A stretch of DNA of 24,443 nucleotides from CAYTAP01 sp964435775 (lineage in GTDB: Bacteria > Planctomycetota > Phycisphaerae > Tepidisphaerales > Tepidisphaeraceae): positions 1 through 24,443 of the forward strand of contig CAYTAP010000056.1 of the NCBI GenBank assembly GCA_964435775.1. Reading direction: 5' to 3'. Shown here piece after piece: positions 9,346 through 16,702 of this stretch. Every line of letters begins with the position of its first letter. Within the stretch, counting starts at the first letter, position 1. Position numbers and translations under genes: made by a program. Under the pieces are notes generated by a model. It ran no database searches, was not told the DNA's origin, and worked only from the letters and a program-made list of their open reading frames with translations.

Positions 9346-9411
9346 GTAGGGTCCGCCCCGCGGACCATCGCGCGCCGGCTCCTTCACAATGGTCCGCAAT
9401 GCGGACCCTAC
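9346..9411. repeat. Twin-hairpin intergenic repeat
   Basis: GTAGGGTCCGC (9346-9356) and GCGGACCCTAC (9401-9411) are exact reverse complements. Inside, two small hairpins share one stem: GGTCCGC-CCC-GCGGACC (9350-9366) and GGTCCGC-AAT-GCGGACC (9391-9407). The whole unit is palindromic at two scales, like a dispersed intergenic repeat rather than coding sequence. Confidence 0.75.
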
Positions 9412-9454
9412 GCGTTGGCGCGCCGCGATTGTGTACACGCGCCAGATCGGACAT

Positions 9455-9472
9455 GGTGGGCCAAGGCCCACC
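9455..9472. repeat. Short perfect palindrome
   Basis: GGTGGGCC-AA-GGCCCACC is an 8-bp stem with a 2-nt centre, 43 nt after the twin hairpin and just before the preferred start of the next gene. It looks like a member of the same class of small repeats. Confidence 0.6.
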
Positions 9473-9486
9473 CTACATGGCGCTTC

Positions 9487-10788
9487 GTGATCGCGCTGCT
9501 GGCGATGCTTCTGTTTTCCCCGATACTCCTCGCCGATGTCACCGCAACCCTGCCCTTGCAAGGCCACTATCGCGTCGGGCGATACATGCCGGTGCGGGTC
9601 ACCGTTACCGCCGATGAGTCCAATCTCGCTGCGGGGTTCATCGAAGTGACCGGCGACGGTGTGTTGTCCACGACCATCCCGGCCGCCGGAGGATTCACGC
9701 AAGCCACGCTCCCCGTGCTCGTACTTCAGTCGCACGTACAACAACTCCAGTGCGTCGGGCCGGATGGTCAAAAACATCCCTTGCCCCTCCCGCTGCACGA
9801 GTTGTCCGCCGACGAGCGCCTTGTCGCGGTTCTGGATGTGGAGCCCGCCGAGGCGTCGCGCCTCTTTCCTGCCCGCCGCGCGGTGACGGTTCCCCTGGAT
9901 ATGACGACGTTCACCAGCGCGTCGATGGTCGCCTGGACAAGCCTTGACGCCGTGATTCTCACGCATGGCGATCTTGGCCGCCTCTCCCTGGATCAGCAGA
10001 ACCTGCTCCTGGCCGGCGGCGTTGCGCTGGCCGTTCCCGCGCGGGTGGGCGATTCGCCGCCCGACAAGCGTTCCTTGTGGCAGTATCAGGATCGCTTCTG
10101 GGTCATGCGACCGGCGCTGTCCGGCCCGCGGAGCGCCGCGATCAACGCCGATGCCTACACGCCCACCTACAGTTGGATGGCGCAGTGGCCGACCTCGTTT
10201 CGCCTTCGCATCCTTCTTGTCATGACGGCGATGAGCCTCATCATTTTGTTACTCGCCCTCTGGCGGCGGCGGCTGGCGACGATTTTCATCCTGCTCGTGG
10301 TCGCGTCGGCCGTGGCGCTCCTTGCATGGTGGCGCATCGGTCACACGCCGCTTGTGGCGATCGACGGGACGGTGCAAGTGACCTCCCCCGCGAGCGCGCA
10401 GCAAGATCACTGGTCCTACCAGGCCGCCCCCGACGCGACGGCCGGCGGGTTCGCCTTCACCGACCTCACCTATCCCATTTTCGCCAGCCGTTCACATGCC
10501 GGCATGCTCGTCATGACCCTCGCGTGCAACGCGGCCGGTCGCCCGTCGTTCCTCGAATATCACCTTCCCAGAAGCGCCCGCATCGCCATCCTCTCGCGCT
10601 CATTCAACTCATCCCCGGCACCGGCCGCGACATCCCCCTCGCTTGTCCCGGCGGCGCCGTCGGGATTGCGCGAATTGGTCCGCGCCCTCTATCTTCGTCC
10701 CGGCCACACTCTTGCCGGACAATTCGCTCCGCAACCGTCATCAATCTCCTGGCCGACTCTGGTCATCGAGGCGCAATCCGGGAAATGA
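9487..10788 (+). CDS. Unrecognised membrane-anchored protein with exported N-terminal domain
   Basis: I do not recognise the family. From GTG 9487 the product has 433 residues. It starts with a hydrophobic export segment (MIALLAMLLFSPILLADVT), then about 220 residues of likely extracytoplasmic beta-rich sequence (GHYRVGRYMPVRVTVTADES). Two adjacent membrane helices follow at about 240-259 and 264-282, separated by WRRRLA, and then a second soluble domain of about 150 residues with PAPAATSPS-type linkers. The frame stays open back to 9217, but that part crosses three palindromic repeats and reads as repeat-encoded, so I take 9487 as start. It has no clear ribosome site, and a start within the repeat zone is possible. 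It shares strand with the GH51 and debranching genes and converges on the Rieske gene, leaving 24 nt. Confidence 0.65.
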   Translation: MIALLAMLLFSPILLADVTATLPLQGHYRVGRYMPVRVTVTADESNLAAGFIEVTGDGVLSTTIPAAGGFTQATLPVLVLQSHVQQLQCVGPDGQKHPLPLPLHELSADERLVAVLDVEPAEASRLFPARRAVTVPLDMTTFTSASMVAWTSLDAVILTHGDLGRLSLDQQNLLLAGGVALAVPARVGDSPPDKRSLWQYQDRFWVMRPALSGPRSAAINADAYTPTYSWMAQWPTSFRLRILLVMTAMSLIILLLALWRRRLATIFILLVVASAVALLAWWRIGHTPLVAIDGTVQVTSPASAQQDHWSYQAAPDATAGGFAFTDLTYPIFASRSHAGMLVMTLACNAAGRPSFLEYHLPRSARIAILSRSFNSSPAPAATSPSLVPAAPSGLRELVRALYLRPGHTLAGQFAPQPSSISWPTLVIEAQSGK

Positions 10789-10812
10789 CCGCCTTGCCGC
10801 ATGCTCACACCG

Positions 10813-11301
10813 CTACGATTTAAGCGTCACAAAACTTCCCGCGTCGCCCCAGTTCTTTTCCTCGAATGTTTTCGAGCGATCCACAATGACGTGTCCGTGC
10901 TCGTTGACCTTGATGCCCAGATGCGGCAACGACCGCCGCGCCCGCCCGCTCAGCCGCTTTCCTTCGCGCGAGAACCGGCTGCCATGACAGGGGCATTTGT
11001 AATGATCCCCCTGCACCTTGATCGTGCAGTAGCGATGCGTGCAGATCGCAGTCGGCGCGAAGAGACGATTCCCCTCGGTCACCAGGAAAATCTTTTCCTT
11101 TTTGGCGAAGCGATCCACCACGCCGGCCAAGAGGTAATCCGACAGCGCCCCGGCATCGAACGGCCCGGTGGGGATGTCTTCGTCCTCCTCCTCATCGCTG
11201 TCGGCGCCGAGCGCCCGCCGCGCCCCGCAGCCGCACGCGGCCATGCCGGCCACCGTCAGCGTCGCCGACACCAGAAACTTCCGTCGATTCAAATCGCTCA
11301 T
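10813..11301 (-). CDS. Exported Rieske [2Fe-2S] protein with twin-arginine signal
   Basis: The 162-residue product has a Tat-type signal (NRRKFLVSA, Arg6-Arg7) followed by a lipobox-like GMAAC, so it may be an exported lipoprotein. An acidic linker (DSDEEEDEDIP) leads to a Rieske domain with cluster ligands Cys87, His89, Cys103 and His106 (CTH and CPCH). Cys92 and Cys105 match the disulfide pair of cytochrome bc1-type Rieske proteins (CTHxxC...CPCHGS), so a bc-type electron-transfer role is plausible. No cytochrome b or c gene is nearby. Two ATGs (11304 and 11301) overlap the stop of the upstream hydrolase gene as ATGATGA. GGAG lies 6 nt before the second, which I chose. Translational coupling is likely. 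Confidence 0.9.
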   Translation of the reverse strand: MSDLNRRKFLVSATLTVAGMAACGCGARRALGADSDEEEDEDIPTGPFDAGALSDYLLAGVVDRFAKKEKIFLVTEGNRLFAPTAICTHRYCTIKVQGDHYKCPCHGSRFSREGKRLSGRARRSLPHLGIKVNEHGHVIVDRSKTFEEKNWGDAGSFVTLKS

Positions 11302-12164
11302 CATGAACTCCACGCCATCATCATCTGTTCCCCCGGCAACGCGCCGGTGGCATCCGTCTCCAGCCAGCCGGTTGTTTCAAACGCCTCGGCGAGCACCAGC
11401 CGCGCCCCGATCCGCGCATCTTGCGAAAACAACCGACGAACGAGCTTCGGACAATTGCATTGACGGCTTCGGTGCAGAAGCACGATATGCCGCGGCAGGC
11501 GCTGGGCGCGGCTTTCGGCCCGGTTGAGCATCAGCTTCACGGCATCGAAGGCTTGCGCATTGGACAGATGCCCCGCGCCGCCGGTGATCCGCCGTTGCAA
11601 CTGCGCCGGCCGGCCGCTGCTGCGCTGCATTTGGGGATCGTAGTTGCTCTCAATCGCCAGGAGGTCCAGCGCCTCGAATCGCTCGATCAATTCCGCCGGC
11701 ACGCGACCCAGGTCGGTGGCATATCCGATCCGTCGGCCGAACCCTTCGATCACGAACCCATGCGATCCCGTTGTGTCATGCGCCAGAGCGATGGCGTCAA
11801 ACCGCAGGCCCGCCAGCGGCGAGAAGGCGCGATCATCGAACCCTTCCACCACGCCCGGCGAATGCGCCCACGCCGGATTTCGCGCCAGCGTTTTGCGGAC
11901 ATGATCCACCTGCCGCCAGTGGCAATACACCCGAATCCCCCGCTTCAGAATCGTCGCCGCCCAGTGTGCGTTGAAGTGATCGCTGTCGAGGTGCGTCAGG
12001 CAGATCGCCTGGATGTCCGTCATCGCCACGCCCGTTCGTGAGAGGCGCTTGCTCGTCGTGATCGGTCCGATCCCCGCGTCGATCAGCATCACCCCTTTCG
12101 GCGTGCGCAGCACCGAGCAGTTGCCCGATGACCCCGATGCTAAAACGCATAATTCCAGCGACAT
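11301..12164 (-). CDS. Metallo-beta-lactamase-fold hydrolase, WalJ/YycJ-like
   Basis: The 287-residue product opens with LASGSSGNCSVL, typical of the YycJ/WalJ branch of MBL-fold proteins, many of them nucleases or phosphodiesterases. The metal motif reads H58-L-D-S-D62-H63, so the second His of the usual HxHxDH is Asp60. Further conserved points are AHD at 128-130, GYATDLG with Asp151, AIESNYD and GHLSN with His199. No signal peptide is seen, so it is cytosolic. It starts 39 nt after the deacetylase-like gene and its stop overlaps the Rieske start, so it sits inside a probable four-gene operon. The ribosome site is likely GGCAGGG just before the ATG. Fold assignment is sure; the substrate is unknown. 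Confidence 0.88.
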   Translation of the reverse strand: MSLELCVLASGSSGNCSVLRTPKGVMLIDAGIGPITTSKRLSRTGVAMTDIQAICLTHLDSDHFNAHWAATILKRGIRVYCHWRQVDHVRKTLARNPAWAHSPGVVEGFDDRAFSPLAGLRFDAIALAHDTTGSHGFVIEGFGRRIGYATDLGRVPAELIERFEALDLLAIESNYDPQMQRSSGRPAQLQRRITGGAGHLSNAQAFDAVKLMLNRAESRAQRLPRHIVLLHRSRQCNCPKLVRRLFSQDARIGARLVLAEAFETTGWLETDATGALPGEQMMMAWSS

Positions 12165-12203
12165 CCCTGCCCTGCTAAAACCATCAATGTCCGGTTCGAT
12201 GAC

Positions 12204-13070
12204 TCACACCGTCGGCAGCGCGGTATTGCGATACCGCTCGTGCAGTTGCTTCATCCCCATCGGCTCCACCTTACCGCTTTCCAGGATTGTTGGCAGCAGC
12301 TTTTCATGCACCGCATATCCGCCGCCGTATTCCAATCCCTGGGGATGGCAGATGATGCACATCGGCCACTGGCGCTGGTGATAATAGTCCAATTCCTGCA
12401 TCGCCAAATCGACCATCGAATCAATCCGCGCCGGTTCATTGGGCACGCGAAAAGCGAAATCACTGCCGAGCGGATAATCGACGAGCTTCCCCCGCCGCAG
12501 CGGATACGCCGGCACCGTGGGGCGAAACTCCAGCGGCGCATCCCACAATCCCACGTTGCGCTGCCACGCCGTTTTGGTGGGGATCCGCCAGGACAGCCAC
12601 TCAAAGCCAAGCGCCTCCAGTGCGATGAAGAGATTCGCGCAGAAGGCGCCCCATCCCGGGCGGTATCCCGGGGAATCGCCGCCAAATGTTTTGCGCCAGA
12701 TCACCCGCCCTCGCTCGATCATTTCCACGAGCGCCGCAACGGTGTGCCGCTTCTCAATTTCAAGACGCCGGTCATCATATTCGTCCCGCACACCCGGCAC
12801 GACATCGAGCATCCATGTTTCCGGAACGCCGCTTTCGTAGGGCGTGTGGACATGGCCATGTTGATAAAGCTCGTGCCCCTGTGCCTTCGCGTCATGCAGG
12901 CAGGCGACGAGCTCACTGTCCTCGTGGATGGCGTGCCCCTGGTTGGACGGGATGACGAAAAACGACCCGGGGATGCGAAAGCGGTTGATGAAGTCCAACT
13001 GCCGGCGCATCGACGCAGCCCGCCCGTGGGTGACATCATCGTTGGTCCAGAGGAATGGAATGGGCTTCAT
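12204..13070 (-). CDS. Polysaccharide deacetylase-like (CE4/NodB-type) protein
   Basis: The product has 288 residues from ATG 13070. CE4-like features are WTNDD near the N-terminus (Asp11, Asp12, the motif 1 acids), the strand GSFFVIPSN, and GHELYQHGHVH with His71, His73 and His75 as likely metal ligands (motif 2). SPGYRPGWGAF matches motif 3 (RxPxG-like), and CIICHPQG near the C-terminus carries the late His. No signal peptide is visible, suggesting a cytosolic substrate such as an N-acetyl sugar or nucleotide-sugar intermediate. A longer frame to 13268 lies within the upstream aminotransferase gene and is not needed. The gene follows that aminotransferase by 29 nt, consistent with joint work on an amino sugar (inference). 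Confidence 0.82.
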   Translation of the reverse strand: MKPIPFLWTNDDVTHGRAASMRRQLDFINRFRIPGSFFVIPSNQGHAIHEDSELVACLHDAKAQGHELYQHGHVHTPYESGVPETWMLDVVPGVRDEYDDRRLEIEKRHTVAALVEMIERGRVIWRKTFGGDSPGYRPGWGAFCANLFIALEALGFEWLSWRIPTKTAWQRNVGLWDAPLEFRPTVPAYPLRRGKLVDYPLGSDFAFRVPNEPARIDSMVDLAMQELDYYHQRQWPMCIICHPQGLEYGGGYAVHEKLLPTILESGKVEPMGMKQLHERYRNTALPTV

Positions 13071-13099
13071 GGCTAGTTTCGTTGGCCGGGCCGCCGCGT

Positions 13100-14395
13100 T
13101 TACAGTTGCGCGAACACCCGTCGCATCGCCACGATGCAGCTTTGCACATGCCGGTCGGTCATCACCTGTGTCAGCGGGATCGTCACCGTGCGCTGAAGGT
13201 AATGCAGCGTGCGCGGGCACATGTCCGGGGAATATTCCACCTGGCACGGCCGGTCCGAGTTCTTCCACGGGAAGCCGTGCAGGTCCGGCGTGCGCTTCTT
13301 GAGGATATATTCCCAGTGGTAGTAAATGTGCCGGTCGGGGATGCCCTCATCAAAGAGCGAACCCGCGTTCATCCCCTCGGCTCGCAGCGCCGCGGCGAGG
13401 CGCTTGGCGCGATCAGGCGCCTCGGCGAGGAGGACCAGCGATGTCGCGCAATCCCCCTGCGGATCGGGCACATCCTGATACGTCGCGCCTTTCAGGTCGC
13501 CCAGGGCATCGATCATCGTCTTTTTGATTGAACGCAGGCGGGAGAGGATTCCTTCCCGGCGTCCCAGCTGCGCCAACGCCAACGCCGCGTTCATTTCGCT
13601 CATCCGATAGTTGGCGCCGTGGAAGCTTTCGGTGGTCCATGTCTCCTGCGACTTCTTCCAGAAGAGGTAGGCCGCGTCGTGATAACAGCCGGCGCGCTCG
13701 TATACCTGCCGATCACTGGTCGTGACGATTCCCCCCTCGCCGGCGGTGATGATCTTGAACTCCTGAAGGCTGAAGGCGCCCGCGTCGCCAATCGAGCCCA
13801 GCGGCTTGCCGAAATAGTTTCCCCCGTTCGCCTGGGCGACATCCTCAAGCACCTTGATCTTGTGCTTTTTGGCGATCGCCATGATTTCCTTCATGCGGCA
13901 GGGCGTCCCCCGCATGTGAACCGGCACGATGAGCCGTGTTCGCGGCGTGATCTTTCGCTCCACGTCGGCCGGATCAAGTGTCAGCGACGCATCGATCTCG
14001 GCAATGACGGGAATCGCGCCCAGCGTCAGCGCCGCCGACGGCGTGGCGATGTAGGTGTACCCCGGCACGATGACCTCATCGCCGCTGCTGAGCCCCAGCC
14101 CGACCATCGCGGCGATCAGCGCTGATGTGCCGCTGCTGACCGCCAGCGTGTGGGGCGCCTGCGTCATCTTGCCGAAACGCGCCTCCAACTGCGCCGCCGG
14201 TGAATCCTCCTGCGGGCCATAGCGAAAGAGCCGCTTCTTCCGCAACACCGCCGTCACCGCCGCGATCTCCTCGTCCCCCACTTCCTGCGGGCCGTGGAGG
14301 TACGATGCGGGTTTGTCCACCACGCACGGCGTGCCGCCATTGATGGCCAGTTGCTCTTCTTTGGTCGATTCGGACACGGATGCTTGCACGGGCAT
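13100..14395 (-). CDS. DegT/DnrJ/EryC1/StrS-family PLP-dependent aminotransferase
   Basis: The 431-residue product has the family signature throughout: LAINGGTP near the N-terminus, VSSGTSALIAAM (PLP phosphate binding), DEVIVPGYTYIATPSA, VLEDVAQANGG with the PLP-contacting Asp, and FSLQEFKIITAGEGG with the Schiff-base Lys214. Members transfer an amino group, usually from Glu or Gln, to a keto-sugar or cyclitol. Some are dehydratases, but the intact Lys argues for PLP-aldimine chemistry. It heads the compact group aminotransferase, deacetylase-like, MBL hydrolase and Rieske. The substrate cannot be read from the sequence; an amino sugar for cell-surface polysaccharide is the simplest guess. 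Confidence 0.92.
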   Translation of the reverse strand: MPVQASVSESTKEEQLAINGGTPCVVDKPASYLHGPQEVGDEEIAAVTAVLRKKRLFRYGPQEDSPAAQLEARFGKMTQAPHTLAVSSGTSALIAAMVGLGLSSGDEVIVPGYTYIATPSAALTLGAIPVIAEIDASLTLDPADVERKITPRTRLIVPVHMRGTPCRMKEIMAIAKKHKIKVLEDVAQANGGNYFGKPLGSIGDAGAFSLQEFKIITAGEGGIVTTSDRQVYERAGCYHDAAYLFWKKSQETWTTESFHGANYRMSEMNAALALAQLGRREGILSRLRSIKKTMIDALGDLKGATYQDVPDPQGDCATSLVLLAEAPDRAKRLAAALRAEGMNAGSLFDEGIPDRHIYYHWEYILKKRTPDLHGFPWKNSDRPCQVEYSPDMCPRTLHYLQRTVTIPLTQVMTDRHVQSCIVAMRRVFAQL

Positions 14396-14506
14396 GGCAA
14401 AACTCCAGTTGTGGTAAACAGTGGACAGTTATCAGTAGGCAGAAGGCAGTTCAATCAAAAATCACAAATCGAAAATCCCTCATCCTTCATCACTACCCCT
14501 CTCCCC
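14396..14506. other. Intergenic low-complexity stretch
   Basis: The gap holds AT-richer, word-like sequence (CAGTGGACAGTTATCAG, then AAAAATCACAAATCGAAAATC) and ends in ATCCCTCATCCTT (14475-14487). That last word recurs inverted at 22724-22736. I see no gene and no clear terminator for the transketolase. Confidence 0.5.
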
Positions 14507-16462
14507 TCACACCGCCGCCAGGATCTTCTTGCGGCCCAAGCCGACGTACTCGAGCACATCCGCCGGTTCGCGCCCGCTCTTGGGGATTTGCGTGACGTAC
14601 AGGTTCTCCACTTTGATCGGCGCGCCGCTGGTCGTGATGGCCAGCGCGATTTCCGCGTCCAGCCCTCCGCTGTAGTTGTCCTCGACGGTGATGATTCGGC
14701 CGCCGCTTCGCGCCGCGATCTCCAGGATGCCCTTGGTCTGGAGCGGGATCGAATAGGCGTCGATCACCGTCGCCTTCTTCCCCTGCTTGGCCAGTTCGTC
14801 CGCGACCGCAAGGCACTCATGCACCATGTAACCGGCCGTCACGAAGACCAGATCCTTCCCTTCGCGCAAGACCTTGTACCCGCCGACCTCAAACGCCTCT
14901 TCGGCCTTGTAAATCGCCTTCACATCCGCACGGAGCGTCCGCTGATAACAACACCCTTCAAGGTTGGCCATGAGCTGGGTGATCTTGTAGCAGCTCACCG
15001 CGTCGGCCGGGAAGAAATAGCGGCAGGCGGGTTGGCCGTCGTAGTTTTTGGTGTGGCAGAAGCTCCGGAAAAACGCCACGTCCGGGAGGCTCATCTGCGA
15101 AGGCCCGTCGGCCGCCAGCGTCACGCCGGCGTGGCTGCCGGTCAGCTTGAAGTTGGCGCCGCTGATGATCGCCATTTCGATCTGGTCATACGCGCGGGTG
15201 AAGAACTTGGCGAAGGTGGAGCAGAAGGGGATTTTCCCCGTCGCCGCGACGCCCGCCGCCACGCTGATCATGTTCTGCTCGGCGATTTTGCATTCGAGGA
15301 ACTGCTCGGGGAACTTCTTGTAAAACCACTCGGCGTGCGTCGAGTTTTTCACATCAGCATCCAGCCCGATGATCCGCTTGTCGGCCGCCCCCAGCGAGAC
15401 CAGCGCCGCCCCATATGCCTTGCGCGGCGCGATCGGCTTTCCGGCCGCCAGGTCCTTGTCCAGCCCCACCATCGCCAATCCCTCGGCGTACGATGCGGCG
15501 CGAATCGCCTTGCCGTCGCCGTCCCCCTTGTCGGCCGGCGGCGCGGGGATTTTCAGCTCATCGCCGACCTTGTAATCCGCCACGCCCAGGTCCCTGGCCG
15601 TGTGATCGAGCGCGCTCAAGACCTCCGGCATCTTGTCCTTCTTGACCGGCGTGCCATGCTTGCCCATTCCCTGCTCGGCCGGCGCGCCCCATCCCTTGAC
15701 GGTCCGCGCGATGATCGCCAGCGGGCGATGCCCGTTTTTCACGACGTTCAATTCGCTGAACGCCTTGGCGATGGCGAGTGGATCGTGTCCGTCGATGATC
15801 CGCGTGATGAAGCCGAACGCCTCGGCCTTTTGCGCGAGCGTATCCGCGCTTTGCTGCGGGCTGACCCAGTCGCTTTGCGCCAGTTCATTGCAGTTGAAAA
15901 TCGGAACGACGTTGGTCAGCGAGTGATCGGCGACGAAATCCATCGCCTCCCAGATTTGCCCCTCGCGCGATTCACCGTCGCCGATGATGCAATAAAAGTT
16001 GCGGTCGAGCTTGTCCATCTTCGCCGCCGCCCCGAGTCCCGCCGCCACGCTGAGCCCCATCCCCAGTGACCCCGTCGCGGCGTCAAAAAACGGCACTCCC
16101 AGCTTCGGATTCGGGTGCCCATCGATCGGCGATTCAATCGCGCGAAGCGCCATGGCATCCGCGTGCGTCATCGGCCGCGCTTCCTTGCGCCCCTTGCCCA
16201 GATCATGAATCATCCCCCCAAGATCCTCGTAGGCCGCATAAACAATCGGCACCGCGTGCCCTTCGCTCAAAATGAGCCGATCCGACTGCTGATTCCACGG
16301 ATCCTTCGGGTCCCAGCGCATCTGGTGATACATGAGCACGGTGACGAGATGCGCCAGCGACAGCGCCGTGGAGGGATGCCCGCTCCCGGCGCTCGTGGTC
16401 ATTTCCACTGAAAGTTTGCCCAGGTCGATGGCCTTCCGATTCACTGCTGCGGCGAAACCCAT
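14507..16462 (-). CDS. tkt: Transketolase
   Basis: The 651-residue product is a full-length transketolase, moving two-carbon ketol units between sugar phosphates in the non-oxidative pentose phosphate pathway with thiamine diphosphate and a divalent metal. Motifs: TTSAGSGHPSTALSLAH near the N-terminus, DRLILSEGHAVP, the ThDP/metal motif GDGESREGQIWEA from residue 161 ending at FNCN, and CKIAEQNMISVAAGVA with the catalytic Glu in the central domain. FCSTFAKFFTRAYDQ and GSHAGVTLAADGPSQMSLPD follow, then a C-terminal transketolase domain. GGAG lies 6 nt before the ATG. It lies 240 nt after thrS and 111 nt before the aminotransferase, so it could be independently transcribed. Confidence 0.96.
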   Translation of the reverse strand: MGFAAAVNRKAIDLGKLSVEMTTSAGSGHPSTALSLAHLVTVLMYHQMRWDPKDPWNQQSDRLILSEGHAVPIVYAAYEDLGGMIHDLGKGRKEARPMTHADAMALRAIESPIDGHPNPKLGVPFFDAATGSLGMGLSVAAGLGAAAKMDKLDRNFYCIIGDGESREGQIWEAMDFVADHSLTNVVPIFNCNELAQSDWVSPQQSADTLAQKAEAFGFITRIIDGHDPLAIAKAFSELNVVKNGHRPLAIIARTVKGWGAPAEQGMGKHGTPVKKDKMPEVLSALDHTARDLGVADYKVGDELKIPAPPADKGDGDGKAIRAASYAEGLAMVGLDKDLAAGKPIAPRKAYGAALVSLGAADKRIIGLDADVKNSTHAEWFYKKFPEQFLECKIAEQNMISVAAGVAATGKIPFCSTFAKFFTRAYDQIEMAIISGANFKLTGSHAGVTLAADGPSQMSLPDVAFFRSFCHTKNYDGQPACRYFFPADAVSCYKITQLMANLEGCCYQRTLRADVKAIYKAEEAFEVGGYKVLREGKDLVFVTAGYMVHECLAVADELAKQGKKATVIDAYSIPLQTKGILEIAARSGGRIITVEDNYSGGLDAEIALAITTSGAPIKVENLYVTQIPKSGREPADVLEYVGLGRKKILAAV

Positions 16463-16702
16463 GATCTACTCCGTTGTGTGCGTGTTGTTATCGTTCATCC
16501 ATCCACATCCGCCCCGCCACAGTGGCAGGGCAACCATTTCCCACCTACGATAGCACCCCCATCCCCCCAACGGAAGGCACAACGCGACCGCTCGTGCGCA
16601 GGCGCTGCAGTACAAAAATAACGGCGCCTTCATGTCGCCCCCGCCACAACGCACCCTAAGCCGGCGGTGCCGGGTCTTCCGCAATCGGGCGCGGTCTCAG
16701 CG
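16463..16702. other. Gap between thrS and transketolase genes
   Basis: The gap contains the ribosome site of the transketolase gene (GGAG, minus strand, 16469-16472). I see no gene, no strong hairpin followed by T residues and no convincing promoter boxes. Confidence 0.5.

Noticed and set aside
7796..9454. 552-codon open frame on the minus strand
   Set aside because: Antisense shadow of the debranching-enzyme gene, extending into the hairpin repeats.
9217..9486. Upstream extension of the unknown membrane protein to GTG 9217
   Set aside because: The 90 extra residues are encoded by palindromic repeats and precede a clear export segment, so a later start is more likely.
14294..16069. 591-codon open frame on the plus strand
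   Set aside because: Antisense shadow of the transketolase gene.
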